Positions 33,455 to 46,110 of a stretch of DNA of 64,000 nt are shown here, piece after piece. The DNA comes from Larix kaempferi (lineage: Eukaryota > Streptophyta > Pinopsida > Pinales > Pinaceae). The notes beneath the pieces were generated by a model. It did no database searches. It saw only the letters and a list, made by a program, of their open reading frames with translations, and was not told where the DNA came from. How positions within the stretch are numbered: the first letter of the stretch is position 1; each line of letters opens with the position of its first letter. Location of the stretch: the NCBI GenBank assembly GCA_027924585.1, contig BSBM01000059.1:4278001-4342000 (forward strand). Direction: 5' to 3'. Made by a program: the position numbers and the translations under genes.

Positions 33455-33646
33455 GAAGTTTGAGAGATTAGGTTGTGGTGACATTGGATCTAAGCTCTCC
33501 TTTGCTTACCGCCACTAGCTCAAAGGCATACCCAGTCTGCTTTGCTTACCCGAAGAAGTTTGAGACATTAGGTTGTCGTGACATTGGATCTAAAGCTCTC
33601 CTTTGCTTACCGCCACTAGCTCAAAGGCATACCCAGTCTGCTTTGA
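33455..33646. repeat. 100-bp tandem duplication inside LTR-type sequence
   Basis: GAAGTTTGAGA starts at 33455 and again at 33555, each followed by TTAGGTTGTSGTGACATTGG and the ACCGCCACTAGCTCAAAGG block. The LTR-like unit ends AAGCAGTAACA at 33671, like 29268 and 20894, but no primer site follows. Confidence 0.85.
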
Positions 33647-33799
33647 AGGACTGCTAGTTCAAGCAGTAACAGTGTTCATTTTCTTCCACCCAATTTCTTA
33701 TGAACTGCAGTATTTGTGTCTAGATTCTTCTTCAACAAAAGTATTGAGTGGACATTTTGAAACCAACCCAATTTGTTGTCACATGGTCATTTATTTTAA

Positions 33800-34400
33800 T
33801 TTTTCTAGGATCCAAGAACTTCCACCCTTTTATTGATGATTATTCTCCATTTCTATGGTTCTATGCCATTATGTCCAAGGTTGAGCTGTTTGGCCAATTC
33901 CGACAATTCAAAACTCTTGTTGAAGTTCAATGCAAACAAAGGATCAAGTGTCTCCAGACTACTGGGGGAGGCAAGTATATCGGTAATTCTTTCCGACAGA
34001 TCCTCCGCTCTCATGGCATTTCTTGGCAGAAGATTGTTCCCTATACTCCTGACCAAAATAGAGTGCTTGAGTGTAAGAATAGGGCAGTCAAGGAAGTGGC
34101 ACGTTGTATGCTTCATTCTCAGAATATGAAGTTGTCCTTTTGTAAAGAGGTTGTTGTTTATGCAGCATACATCATCAATCGCACCCCTACGCATCTAGTG
34201 AGTGACTCCCTATGAGTGCTTGCATAAGCAGAATTCTTCTATCTCACACTTCTGTATCTTTGGATCAAGCGCATGGATCCACCCGCCTCAAAGGCAAGAT
34301 ATATCACTTGTCCATTATACTCCTCGCAGGACTGTAATCGGCTATAAGGTGGCTTTTTAGGGGTATCGTCTCTATGACCTGTCAAACCCCGAGTTTGATT
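33800..34400 (+). pseudogene. Ty1/copia integrase fragment
   Basis: The frame 33748-34215 encodes a copia integrase core: FIDDYSPFLWFYAIMSKVEL, then ILRSHGISWQKIVPYTPDQN, then ECKNRAVKEVARCML and YIINRTPTHL. The first Asp (DDYS) and the Glu (ECKNR) remain, but the central D-N-G-G-E motif reads TGGGKY. After a one-base shift near 34213 it continues as SHFCIFGSSAWIHPP and GYRLYDLSNPEF, the conserved post-integrase part. It begins abruptly near 33800 with no protease or gag, so it is a truncated copy. Confidence 0.85.
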
Positions 34401-36718
34401 GCGCAACTAGAGGGTTAAGCTCCAGCTAGATCCTATCAAACTGGTTTTATTTTAGGTATATCCAGGGTATCACAGGGACCAGAGATTGTTTCCAGTCATT
34501 TCTATCAAATTCTAGGAAACTGCCTTTTTAGCAGTTTCATTTTGGTTTAGAGACATAGTTCCAGGGATCGCATGTCAAAGATGTTTTCATATTTGTTGAT
34601 CCTTGTGATATCACGATGTCGATGAGCTTTTTCCAAGGGACATGCAAGTGCTTTCCAAGACACTGTTATTTTTAGCAGTTAGGTTTTCAGGGCTTGCATG
34701 TCGATTTTGAACACATATTCAAATTCCTTACAGAGACCCAAGTCTGATTAGACTATTTTCAATTTTTCATGTAGATGCGAGACCTTGCTATTTTTAGCAG
34801 TGTTTATTTCTAGACGTATATGGCTAGGGTCCCCTAGCATTTCTCTTCATGTTTGATTTTTTCTATTTTGACTGCTATTTTTGGTATGTCAACTTTTTGC
34901 AGGTCTATATTTGGTAGGTACAATGGTGAAGTGGTCTCCAGCTTCCGGTAATTGGAAGATGGAGAGTTAGTCGGAGGTTAGCAAGTGGATGAGGTTTCAA
35001 GGTGATATGTGGTAGCTACTTAAAGATGGTTTATTTTATGAAACCTTGCCAAAACCCTAGTTTGAATGTGGGCCCAAAACCCTAATTTAAATTTCCTATT
35101 ATGGTTGATGCAAAACCCTAATTTGCGTGCCTTATCAACATCGCATGTATTCTTGCAAAAACCCTAGAAGGCTGCTCAAACCCTAGACACCCTAACAACG
35201 GTTCCAAAACCCTAGATCAACCTCTTCTTTGAAGTTGGCATGCATGCTATAAATTAGCAATCCAAAACCCTAATTCAAATTGTCTTTATAATTGGTAATC
35301 CCTGCTATTTGTTGCCCATTCGAACCCTAACTACTTTATGTTCAAGTGTAATAAGCATGAACCTTCCTTATTCAGTCATTTCTCAGCCACGCGACCTCTG
35401 AAGACAGGATATTAACTACAGTTTGTTGTACCAGCAACATTAATTTCAGAGTTTCCAGCACGTATCTATTTGTTACAACTTTAAGCAGCAGTCTTATTGG
35501 AGGGTAAATCGACTTGATATCAGTTTTACCAGCAGTATAATTAGTCATTAAGCAAATAGAGCATATAGCAATTCAAGTATTTTGGGACGTTTTATGGTAG
35601 TTAAAGGCCTAGGACAATGTTACACCTCAGGAATCAGTGCTGTATGGGAGTATATTTGGCAAGATTTTTCACTGATTTTTTGACAGATATTACAGACTGT
35701 TTGACTGTTTGCTTGCCACACTGAATTAGGGTCAAACTGACAGTACTTTTTTCCATTCTCATCAAGTTCAGGCTGCAACGCATCTCTTAAATATGGTATC
35801 AGCTAAGAATTAAGTTAAGACTTTTGTGCATATTAAATTTTTGAGAGATAACTGAAGTTGTATTGGATGATATTTAAGAACAAAAGACAGTCAGCATGAC
35901 ATGCAACTGTACAATTTTTTAATACAGTTTTTCTCTCTTGCACAATTAGGGTGAGTTAGTCCAGGATTCCTTGTGGGGTTTTCTATAAGAACAAGTGCAG
36001 AGAACGAGGATGTTAGAACAGATTTTTGGAGGACTTATTGAGCAGCAACAACAGACTTATCTTCTTCCATCTCCAGGCACCTGTCACCATTTCTTCATTG
36101 TCATCCCACAGAGCTGAGAAACCTGCTATATTTTTGTTTATTATGATGCAAATAATCTCTTAAATACAAACTAGGCAGTTAAACATTCCAAATAGCTATT
36201 ATCAGAAGGAAATTTAAAAGGAGTGTATTTTAAATCAATGTTAGGCAAAGTTCTTAACAAGAACTTCAAGAACCTTGATGCCCTTGACTTGGGAATTAAA
36301 TACCTTAGATACTTTAAATAACCTAAACAGAGCAAGTGAAAGCAATGACCTTTAACTGAATTTTGCCCCATCTTTATCTTGCTAAACCGAGCAAGTGAAA
36401 GCAATGGCCTTTAACTGATTTTTGTCCCATCTTTATCTTGAGTTGGAGAGCTGCTATTTTCAGTAACTAGGGTTCTGTTTTTGAACACTTTGAAGTGCTT
36501 TTCTTAAGAATAATGTTAGCATCTCATGCTAGAATTCAACTGCAGACAATATGCTTTATCTTCAAAATGGAAGATTTTATGTCCAAAATACCTAACCACC
36601 CTACAACTGTGTACCTTGGTGTTCCTTGAAGCAAATTATTATTAGATGGGTTGAATGTGTAGTCATTAACAGATAGCATGACACGTGCTTACATGACTGA
36701 CCATGACATCTATCAAGC
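34401..36718 (+). other. Gene-free; contains telobox cluster at 35051-35335
   Basis: TATTTTTAGCAGT recurs near 34668 and 34788, with a variant near 34527. Eight AAACCCTA-type boxes fall between 35051 and 35335, in an LTR-leader-like setting. A 59-bp tandem duplication (GAGCAAGTGAAAGCAATG at 36330 and 36389) lies at 36320-36440. No ORF is supported. Confidence 0.4.
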
Positions 36719-37803
36719 AATGTTATCAGAACCGGACCGCTCATCAAACCCGTCAAGCCCAAAAACCTGAACTGGAAAAATACCGGACCAAAATAACTGT
36801 TGACCAAAAAATACATAAAATATTCAAATTTTGAAATATATATGTGTGTGTGTGTGTGTGTGCATCCATAAGAATCCAAACCATTATACACAAATATGCA
36901 AAGCTTCTCATCTATAAAGTAAGGGTGCATATAACTAAAATCGCTTCGAGTGCAATCCATATCTGATCCAAAATACATAAACAAAGAGGCTCTAAATGGC
37001 CTCTAGAGTCCAAAAAACTTCATGTTACAACAAATAACTACATATCATCAAAATCATTGACTATGTTGGGATCCAATTTGTCAATAGCATCCTATGCCCC
37101 CACTTCTAGGCTCTAGCCCTTGCCTCTATCTCGAATCTCAAAGTTGATCCTTCAAGGACATTAGTCGACACCCTACAATTTTGATGAAACCTCCTAATCC
37201 AAGTATTAAAAAAAGGTAGAAAAAACTTCCCATGCTTAATAAGCAATTTTGCTTGAGTGAAGGGTACATTTCTTCTAAGTTCATGACAAAGGAGCTAAAC
37301 AACCAGCACCACCAACATCAAGGTACATAGAGGGGTTGATGCGCTTGATTAAATGCCAATCCCATACCCTCATACATGATAGAATCTAGTGGAAACGTTG
37401 CAATCCTGAAACCCTGAACAGTGTTAAGTCTGTTGAATTTTGAATGGGATCTAAAATTCTACTTTTTGCATATGAAGTCCAATGAAGTTGGAACCACTCT
37501 AAAGCATCCTAAAACAATTAATGGTAATGTTAAAAATTTAAGTAAATTTAATATTACCATTTAATGTTACTGATGATTACTACGGTAATGTTCAAAAATT
37601 TCATGTTCAAAGCCATGTCGTACTAACTTGTACAAAATCAGCCGGTTTCATATAGAACTAACTGGTTTAGGCATTTAAGGCTGGTTCGAGTATAGAACCG
37701 GCTTCTACTGATTTGAAACCTCAAACTGGACCGGAATGGCCCCCAAACCGATCGAACCGGCAGGTTTTTCCGGTTCCAGTCTGGTTCTGGTAACACGGCT
37801 ACC
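36719..37803. mobile_element. Candidate non-autonomous TIR DNA transposon
   Basis: The left end reads TGTTATCAGAACCGGACCG (36720) and the right end, reverse-complemented, TGTTACCAGAACCAGACTGG (about 37797). Both ends are followed inward by AACCGG-rich sequence, as in plant hAT-type non-autonomous elements. Flanking TCAAGCAA and CCAAGTAA match at 6 of 8 positions. No transposase frame is visible. A (TG)n run lies at 36845-36863. Confidence 0.45.
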
Positions 37804-37939
37804 AAGTAAGCTTTGATTCAATAACTAAAAGGATGCATATGGCAGCAAGGGCATCCCAAAAACAATTTAAGACAATTTAACATTGCAAGTCAATCTTTGT
37901 TTGCTGATATTGTTGCAGTAGAAACTGCGATCCTCTATT

Positions 37940-38215
37940 GTCTGCCATTTGAAGCTCTGATATGATTGAAACATTCCCTCTGACAGCTTTAGAATAATGA
38001 TGTAAATAATTAAGTCCAACATACAGCTATAGACCTTCTGCTCAATACAACTTCTGAATCTCAAACACAACTCAAACCATGATAAGCAATCAAACCTCTC
38101 TCAGCCAATAGCCCCAATAAGTGAATCAACAGCTCAGACTCTAATAGAGACCGGATCCTCACAGAGCTTACAGCTGCCTTTGAGAGGACCTTGGCACAAT
38201 TAATACATGAACTGT
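37940..38215 (-). mobile_element. Copia LTR end, primer site and first gag codons (fragment)
   Basis: On the minus strand an LTR-like tail ends near 37965 and is followed by ATATCAGAGCTTC (37963-37951), one or two changes from the TGGTATCAGAGC primer site. Eight bases on is ATGGCAGACAATAGAGG, a typical copia gag start. The piece is cut off after about 25 codons. It had looked like two spliced exons in phase, but this reading explains it better. Confidence 0.5.
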
Positions 38216-38444
38216 AATTCAAAATTGCACCTTCATTTTCATAATATAAATAAAAATAAAAAATACAGTTACATTAACATCATACAATATGGAATCCTTA
38301 CTTTGCATTAGACCAAAGTATGCCAGACATAAGGGAAAGATAGAAAGAATGATTTATTTCTGAACTAATGCATCCTTACACAAATGTTCTCTTAAAACAT
38401 TGTGAAAATGTATATGAACAAATAAAATAATTAAGATAATTTAC

Positions 38445-38618
38445 CAAAACAGAACTAAGCTGAAGAGCCATGTCCCTCAACTCGGATTTGATCTCTATAT
38501 TATGCTTCCCAATGATTATTCGGGGACAGTTCACTGCCGATTTCGAATTTGAATTTGGAAGCTTGAAAAACGCTAATAAATTCAACAGACAACCATGATG
38601 TTCTCTCAGATTCTGCAA
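38445..38618 (-). CDS. NUP188: Exon 2 of NUP188-like nucleoporin gene
   Basis: The minus-strand exon between TTTTGCAG and GTAAAT encodes exactly 58 codons, phase 0 at both ends, joining exon 1 (phase 0) without a frame change. It reads LQNLREHHGCLLNLLAFFKL, then a Ser/Asn-rich turn, then IIIGKHNIEIKSELRDMALQ and LSSVL. The [IV]xIG-x(3)-I-[KR]SEL-[KR]-D-x-ALQ-[LI]SS pattern is what I recall from the start of plant NUP188. The role would be structural, in the inner ring of the nuclear pore. The sequence is single-copy in the window and undamaged, in contrast to its repeat surroundings. Confidence 0.62.
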
Positions 38619-40460
38619 CTGCAAAATACATATAATGACAATCAGGGTTATAAGTTAAGTTTAAACTAATAAAATAAGATACCAGGCAGGAAAAGAGTAA
38701 GATGAAATTGCCACAATAGTCCCAATCTCACTTCCGGATACCTATGCATACTATTTATTTGTACTGGTACTACAGAACCAAACAATACAACCATAAACTC
38801 GTATCCTGTGAATATAAGATACAATGAAAATCTGTTGGATTTTGAAACCAAACTTAAAATACAAGAAAGTTCTTTCCAGCATGATAAGTTTATAAGATAC
38901 AAACAAATAACAACTGTAGTCGAATGAACAAATAACAACTGTAGTCAAATGAACAAACTCAACTTGGTCTACCATTACACAGATGTGTTTCACCAACCAC
39001 TGCCACTATATTTTTTCCCAATCGACTCATTTCACCAACACACAGAAGACTACTGATGCCCCAATCAAATTATATAAGCATACCCCATTTGGGGAACAAG
39101 GAACCAAAAAAAATTTTAAGTTCAAGTTTTGACAGTCCAATATTTTACAAAAGTATAATATGGGGGCAAAATTCATGACAATAAGAACTATGATCCAGTA
39201 TAATACCCAGCAAACAAAAGGGACGCTCCAAAATTCAAACTTCAAACATAATTGTTGCCAGCTAGTAGGGATCAATATGGACGTTCAACAAGATAAACAA
39301 AATATAACAGGGATAACATAAAGGCTAAAGCCTAAAACTTGTGTGCATGCTTATTAAACTCAAAAACATCTTGCATCTGCTAATTTCTCAAAGTAAATGT
39401 ACAGCAGACAAGATAAGATAGGATAATTATATTACTGTCCAACAAACGACCACAAAAATAGGTCAATGGCACTGAAAGATACATTTAGTGTGAATACAAT
39501 GTGGGAGTGCAAAAGCAACTTTTATAGAATCATGAAGCAAGAGAACAAAAGCAAAAAGAGTGCAGCATAAATGAGAGCCTAGTTAAGTGAACTGCAAAGT
39601 CTAACCAAAAGCTACAATAGTGATATAACTGCAGTGTACAATGGGAAAGTCCAGGACAAGCAATCTAGAAAGCTCGATGCTGAGAAAGGGAGAGAGATGA
39701 GATGATGTCAATGCCTCTCCTAATCCTAATGACTAAGGGCGGGGCTAGGGATGGGAGGGACGGGCTGACAGGGTTGCTGGCTCGCTATCGAGGACATCAG
39801 GCACCCTGAGGGAGATACTCCTACCATCCAAGGGTGAAGGAGAGATACTCCAGATAGAACCCTGGCTGCTCGGTTAAATCTAGGGGGTAGTCCAATGGGC
39901 AGAAGGCACCCTGCTCTAGACCGTCTGGAGCTAGAAGGTTTAGGTTATCCGTCCAAGTTGTCCAGACCTACATGTCTCCTTTTAGCTTTGACTGCATGCA
40001 TGCATTGATTACATTTAGTAATGCATGCACCCTCAGACCCAAAACGTGAGAGCCTATTCTTTAATTAACAAGGAGGGCTATACCAATGTCTCAAGTTTTA
40101 ATGCCCAGGCAATTATGAATCTCGATATTGTGTTCTTACATTGGAAACAATAGCTAAATGTCCTATTTATCCATTTAAGCTAACTCAAGGGCTAAAGAAC
40201 CCTTCATTATAAATGTCCTTTCTGGTCTTACAACCAATTAATGACAAGTCTATTAATTGATCAAATATCATTGTGATAGAGATCGTATGGCATGTCCTTC
40301 ATTAGGCCCTAGGATCATTGATGTCTATGCTGTAAAGAATGGATGATACATTGTAAAAAGTAATTTGAATTACTTTCTAAGACTTAAATCAAGAGGTTCC
40401 AAAAGTTATTGTAACTCCCTTATGAGGTGTCACATTGATGCGCATTTGTTAAGGAAAGTG
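38619..40460 (-). other. Start of the intron-1 tail: gene-free, one GGTC repeat copy
   Basis: This is the acceptor side of the 16.2-kb intron. A GGTC-repeat copy lies at 39411-39520 (minus; AGATAAGATA start, AATAGGTCAATGG, GTGGGAGTGCAAAAGCAAC). Minus ORFs between 38666 and 39275 are Cys/Phe/Val-rich with no domain. A GC-richer stretch at 39700-39950 encodes nothing I recognise. Confidence 0.4.
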
Positions 40461-40575
40461 AAGATAAGATAAGATAAGGTCAGTTTATTAATGTCCAACA
40501 AATAACCACAACTAGGTCAGTCGGATTGCTAAGTACATCAATGAGAATACAAAGTGGGAGCGCTATAGCAGCCAA
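40461..40575 (-). repeat. Dispersed GGTC repeat copy
   Basis: AAGATAAGATAAGG, TTATTAATGTCCAACAA, AACTAGGTCAGT, GAATACAAAGTGGGAG in family order. It lies downstream, in the sense direction, of the copia integrase remnant at 41975-41489, so it may be part of that element's 3' LTR. Confidence 0.6.
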
Positions 40576-41488
40576 AAGAAATCATGATATAAGCAAAACT
40601 AGTATATGCTAAGAAAGATCCAAAGTCTGGGACATAAGAACATCAAAGGATGTATATATATGCAAGTGCTGCAAAAATCTGAAGAAAAAGGGCCATCGAG
40701 CCTCCAAGAGGGGTATGTCTCACTTGGGGGGAATCAACATCCCTTAATGCTCTCTCTCCTAATGACCAAGGCTGAAGGGAAGAAACTCCTGATAAATGGC
40801 TGGTCAAATGATCCGGAAGAGCAAGAAGATATGGTATGAGATACGTCTCGTTGTCCGAACATCGAAGCCCACGGTCGAGACCTGGATGAGGTACCCGAAT
40901 TGTTGATGCAGTTTGAGTTGTCCTAGTATCTGAGGCAACAGACTACAAGGGTCTAGCTGGTCTCGGGACCTCACAAATTCGAAGCCTAATATAGTGTTGT
41001 TCTTGCCCACCTCTCAACACCTCTATCTACTGAAAGCACCAGAAAGAAATCTATAATTGGCCAAACTAGGTCTAGATAGGGCTAAAAAGAGTTGAGTCAA
41101 CAAGATCTAAATCCAAGGGCCTCTCTCACACATAAGGCCAAGAATCTCTAGTCCGAGCAACAAAAGAACCTAGATGGAGAGTTCTAAGACAACCTAAAAA
41201 GGCAATAAAACCATCCTCGAATCTTGTAATAGACAAGGCACCTGAGGATCAATTACTACTTCATATTAGCCTCTTGAAGATGGCAAAGCTAGGAAATCTT
41301 GTCGCCCCAAGTGATGTGGTGGTTAGTTTCCACTTGAAGACAATAAGAACCAACCCAAATTGCCTAAAGGAGGTCCGGAGGGCATGCATCAATGCCAAAG
41401 AATGTAGGCCCGAACAATAAGGCCATCTCTCAATTCCAAAAAGTGCTTTGCATAGAAGGGCATCTTAGGGATTAGCCCACTAGAAGGA
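40576..41488. other. Gene-free intronic stretch
   Basis: No recognisable coding sequence; probably the decayed 3' half of the copia element read on the minus strand, but no RT motif could be made out. Confidence 0.3.
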
Positions 41489-41975
41489 TCAACCCAAGTA
41501 ACCTAAACAAACTATCAGATGATGAAACCTGCTAAAGACCTCATCCTTGGTCCGTAGGAAGTAGATCCAAGTTTCACAAGAGAAGTAATCAATAAAGGAA
41601 ACATAGTACATGCTTCCTATGATTGATCCTAAATACACTAGGTCTAGAATTCCCTTAGACCTGTGATCGTTGCTGGGGAAAGCAATCTTGGAATGCTTAC
41701 AAAGCACGAACCCTCTGCATACTCCTTGCTACCCAATGTTAAACTTTGGAAAACCTGTGACAATCTACCTCATAATAGCCATCGCACTATGATGCAAGTG
41801 CCCCATCCTTTTGTGGCATAACTCGCACAAGTTATATGTGTTATGAACTAGGGCTCGAATAGGTTCACCCTTTAACATGTATAAATCGCCTTCCCTAACC
41901 CCAATCACTTGAGTTGATCCTAGGCTAGACTCCTTCGATCTTCTAAGGACCTATACTGTTGGGAGTGGGGAGCAG
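41489..41975 (-). pseudogene. Ty1/copia pre-integrase and integrase N-terminal part
   Basis: The minus strand reads VIGVREGDLYMLKGEP, then LCHKRMGHLHHSAMAIM (the H-H of the zinc-binding part), then CRGFVLCKHSKIAFPSNDHR, SKGILDLVY and YYVSFIDYFSCETWIYFLR. Two in-frame stops occur in the zinc-binding segment. At the first catalytic Asp (usually FIDDxS) the second Asp is Tyr. It starts abruptly near 41975 and is lost below 41489, so it is a short truncated piece within intron 1, in sense with the host gene. Confidence 0.82.
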
Positions 41976-44500
41976 GGACCAAGAGCGTAGAGCAGGGACC
42001 AAGAGCGAAGCGAAAAGTGAAATTTTCAAAAGCTCTTGCTTCGGGAGTGCTACCGGATGAACTAGCAGGGCTAGTCGGCGATGACAAATGTGAGAGAAGT
42101 GGCCAATGTCACCTTAGCCAATTCTCTAACTTCTTAGGAGAGTCGGAACATCCAAGGGGAAGAGCCCTTATGTGGTCTGCAAAACACCTTAGGACAAGAG
42201 AAACTATGTCTTCTTTGACAACAATATTAGTGACCAGTGCCTTAGACAATAAATTCAAGAGAATGAAAAAGACATACTATTTAATCATCCAAAGGAAATG
42301 ATGCATACACTAGTATAAGTAGTCAATATAGCAACAAGTATAACAAGTGTCCAAAGATAATCAATTAGGTGTTAAGGATTGTTGAGCAATGTATGTAGTT
42401 CCAATAATCCAACCACTTCTATGGCAATGAAATATCATTCATATCAAACTCGCATAGAAGAGTGTTAGTGGTAAGAATGTTATCATCAACTTATAAGGAA
42501 CAATAAGGATATCATCAATATTCTCCCACTCTATATCATAAATCACGAATGATATCAGAATTATAATAATAGCTACCTATTAGCAATGTTACTAGCAATT
42601 TATAGCAAATTCAATTAAGTATGTCAAAGTAATTTCAAACGAGGTTTCACTTCTTAACCTTTATATACTCAACCTTGCATACAGTATATTCATCAACAGT
42701 AGTAATATATCAGAAATGTATAGCAGCAGTGAAAATATTAAGCATTGACAATGAAGACAAGTATGAGATGTATATTTAATGCAACCTTATTATTTTACTT
42801 CTATAACTATTAATTGCCTATAGTTACACTAAGTTGCCCAAAAGATTTTAACAAATCACTAGCAAAGTAAACCACTTCACCCAAAGGCTTACGTTTGCAA
42901 CAATTTTTGCACGTCAAAATTTTTTGCTAACATCTTCCCCAACATGCAATGAACAAACAAATTTTTTGCTAACATCTTCCCCAACATCTTCCCCAACCAT
43001 CTTGACACAAACAAGGCAACTACAAGTGAACAATACTTCTAAAGTCTTGTTTTTACCAATATTTGTCAAGACTAAAAAGTATGCTTCACCCCTTCATCAT
43101 TGAATTTATGCCAACAAAAGTCAAATCCAATCATTGGCCTTTAAAAATTAACTAATATGATAAGCCTATATCCTAACCATAATTAATAATACTTATGATT
43201 AGTTATGGCTCAATATCGCAACCATTAATCAATAACAATTATAGTTAGTTGTTATAAGCTAATTATCAATATAAGGGTATCCAACATGTGGTTGCCTCAA
43301 ACTCAAAGCATAACTTGAGCAATGGCTTCTACAATATAGCGGGATATCATATCCATTGTCTAGGTTGCATATAAGTCATTTCGATTTTATAAGAATGTGC
43401 TCGACTAGGGGCACTAGCAAGATGTCCTTTTGTGAGACAACATCGTATTTATTATCCAAAATAAAAATTGTCCATCAAATATTTCCCATGTTAACAAATC
43501 AAGAATTATGCATCGACAGTGTTTCGCCCAAGTCTTCAAACAAAAACTTGGTTGTAATAATTGTAGGATTGAAACTGAACCTAGATTATGTTCAATAATT
43601 ATTAGATGAGAAAAGATAAATTTAACTAATTACCATGGAATTTGGGGCATTGTTGTCAAAAATCTCCTATATGGTTAAACAAGGAAGCAAGATGCTCAAT
43701 AATAGGTTCAAAAATATAAAGTATTCACCAAATCTCCTCGTTTATCTTTTTCATAACAAAGAAATTAATTTGTATTATAGTCCACCTTTTTTGGGTCTCA
43801 AAAGTAGATAGATTACAAAATTGAATAAATTTTGGTCTAGAGAACATGCTCCACACATTGACAAAAAATCCCTTCAAAAAGCCCATTAGAGGGATTATTG
43901 TGCATCTAAGTCTAATGACCATACTAGTCTCCATAACATTTAATCCATTCAACACAAGAAGATTGTAGTGAAAACTAAATGAAAACAAAGTATTAATTCT
44001 ATATCAGAAGGCAGATAGAAAACTAAATATCTTGGCATTGAATTGTTTTATCATCTTTGCTTGGTGCACTATTTCATCTTGTGTACACTCCTCTTCAATC
44101 ATCATTAGTCCCAACATTGGCCCTTCCAATAAAATATTGAACTACGTTTCCTATTGGCCCTCTACATCGGCAATTGTAACTTGATTCTTGTAGATGGCTT
44201 TCGTTACGTAAAACAAGTCATTCTCTGTTCTAATCAACCCTGCATTTATTACTGCCATTTATTTCTTCAACTAGTGTAAGCTCTTTTCATTGCAAGTATA
44301 ATGTTTGTGGCCAGCAATTTCCTTCTGATACCTAACAAATTAAAAGGTCACAATGAGTGAGATCAAGGGTTGATATTAAAATGTCACTTAAGTAGAGATT
44401 TAGGGCCAAGATTAAAAGATGTTCAAGAGAACATCGACAGTCCGAATTGAATGTAAGCCTAGTTGACTTGGTCAAAGTGGCCAACTTGGAGGAGCTATAG
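41976..44500. other. Gene-free intronic stretch
   Basis: A/T-rich with no supported ORF. A 42-bp direct repeat (AAATTTTTTGCTAACATC at about 42917 and 42959) lies at 42917-43000, followed by repeated CATCTTCCCCAA. CAAGAGCGAAG-type words recur at 41980-42010. ORF 42017-42301 has no recognisable domain. Confidence 0.35.
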
Positions 44501-46080
44501 AAAATTATCTAGAAGTTCATTTTGAGCATGCAACTAATGGTTGGAAAATTTGTTCAAAGGAGAACACGGTTGTCTCTCTTGTTTAAATTTATTGTTGGTT
44601 GGATTCCAAAATTCAACCAAAATGTTCCTGAGCTCGAATTTGCATATTGGGCAACTTACATGAGCAGCTTAAGAATCACCCACAATTTTACGAACAAAGA
44701 AACTAGAGGTAGGGAGATTTCCATCAATCAAGGGAAGCACATCCAAAACCTCAACAATGAGGAAAAGAGCCAAATAAAGCCAATTCCTCAAGAAAAATTG
44801 GCAAAGACAATCAGAAGCATACGAAACTAGATTAACATCTATATGGTTGATAGTCACTAACCACTCCAAGTTCAACAAGGTCAATGATTAGATCATCCAT
44901 GGCCTCTTAGAAATCCAAACACGGCTAATAGAGAATAAAGAGACAAGAGAAGAGCATGTAGGTGGAAGTCAAACCACATAATCAAGAAGAGAGGAGAAGC
45001 TCCAACAAAGGATCAAGAAAACATGGATGCTTTTCTTCTTCTAATACAATATTGAAAGACCCCTTCGTCCATGAATAGGACAAGCTCCTCCAAGTCTACC
45101 AAAGGCGATTCTTCCAAAAGATGGAGGAGCAAGAGAAAGAGAAAAGCCTTGAAGAAGGTATTTTGAAATGTTAAGGCATTTGTCTTAAGTGGTGTAGCTA
45201 AACATTGGCCAATAAGCAAAGGCATGACTTTAGCAATTGAAGAAATACTTCAAACTCCATGGTTTGTCAAGAAATACTAAGGGCAGACTAGCTATTTCCA
45301 ATCTAACAATAAAGACTTCCTTGTGGTGGGAGAACTAAAGCAAGTTAAAGAGGATCAAGAAAAAAGATCTTTGTGGAGAACCTTTAAATTGTACTTATTT
45401 GAACAACACTATGAGCAAAATATGATAAAATACCATAACCTTTGATAGAAACCAAAGATCATTGAAGAACATGAGAGGGAGTTGCTAGAACTCATGAAGC
45501 ACATTCCTGATTATTCAAGATATGAGAAGCTCAGGTTGAGTCAATTTCTTAGTACTTACTAAGCTCAGCCATGCATATTCATATCAACTCCACATTATGG
45601 AGCCTAAAACCCTAGCAAAGGTCATGAAGAAGGCCAAGCATTACAAACAATATGTCCATAATGACAAGATCTTTGTAAGAAGTTGAACGAGAAAAGCAAG
45701 GAGTAATGAGAAACGAAAAAGGGCTACTAGTCGTCTCTATCCCATCATAGTCAAAATGCACCTCATTAATAAAAGCATGCTTGTGAAAAGCCAACTCCAT
45801 CATAGACATACAAGAAGAGAGAGGAGAAAATGGTGTGTCATAACTATGGAGAAAAGGGGCATTATTCTTGTGATTATGCCAAGAAGACGGAAGAGCATGG
45901 TAGTTCAATAATGTGGAAGGGGCATTGACTGTAGAGGATATAAGGAATGCACCTAGAATTTTTGTGGTTTTGGAGGACATGCAAGTAGATTATTACGCTT
46001 CCCCAAACGAAGTCCAAGGTAAGTTTCACCTTAAGTTTGTATATATTCCAGTAGATCTAGGTGTTAATCATTGTTTTGGG
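44501..46080 (+). pseudogene. Gypsy gag remnant with decayed CCHC knuckle
   Basis: The plus strand near 45370-45560 reads LWRTFKLYLFEQHYEQN, then EEHERELLELMKHIPDYSRY and EKLRLSQFL, resembling the gag core of Ty3/gypsy elements (W-x2-F-x4-F-x2-Y, then E-F-x-x-L). A knuckle follows at 45836-45880, CHNYGEKGHYSCDY, where the second and fourth zinc ligands are Tyr in place of Cys. Frames are interrupted by stops. The antisense ORFs 45980-45612 and 45225-45013 are shadows. ORF 44522-44830 upstream may be the Gag N-terminus but is not recognisable. Confidence 0.5.
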
Positions 46081-46110
46081 ACATCAAAGTGACAAAGTGT
46101 GGACTTAGTT

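Noticed and set aside
37878-38215. Two minus-strand pieces that join in phase and looked like further exons of the NUP188-like gene
   Set aside because: The second contains ATATCAGAGCTTC followed by an ATGGCAGAC gag start, the layout of a copia primer site, and the first does not join exon 2 in phase.
45612-45980. 122-residue minus-strand ORF in the gag remnant
   Set aside because: Antisense to a frame with gag core and CCHC-type residues.
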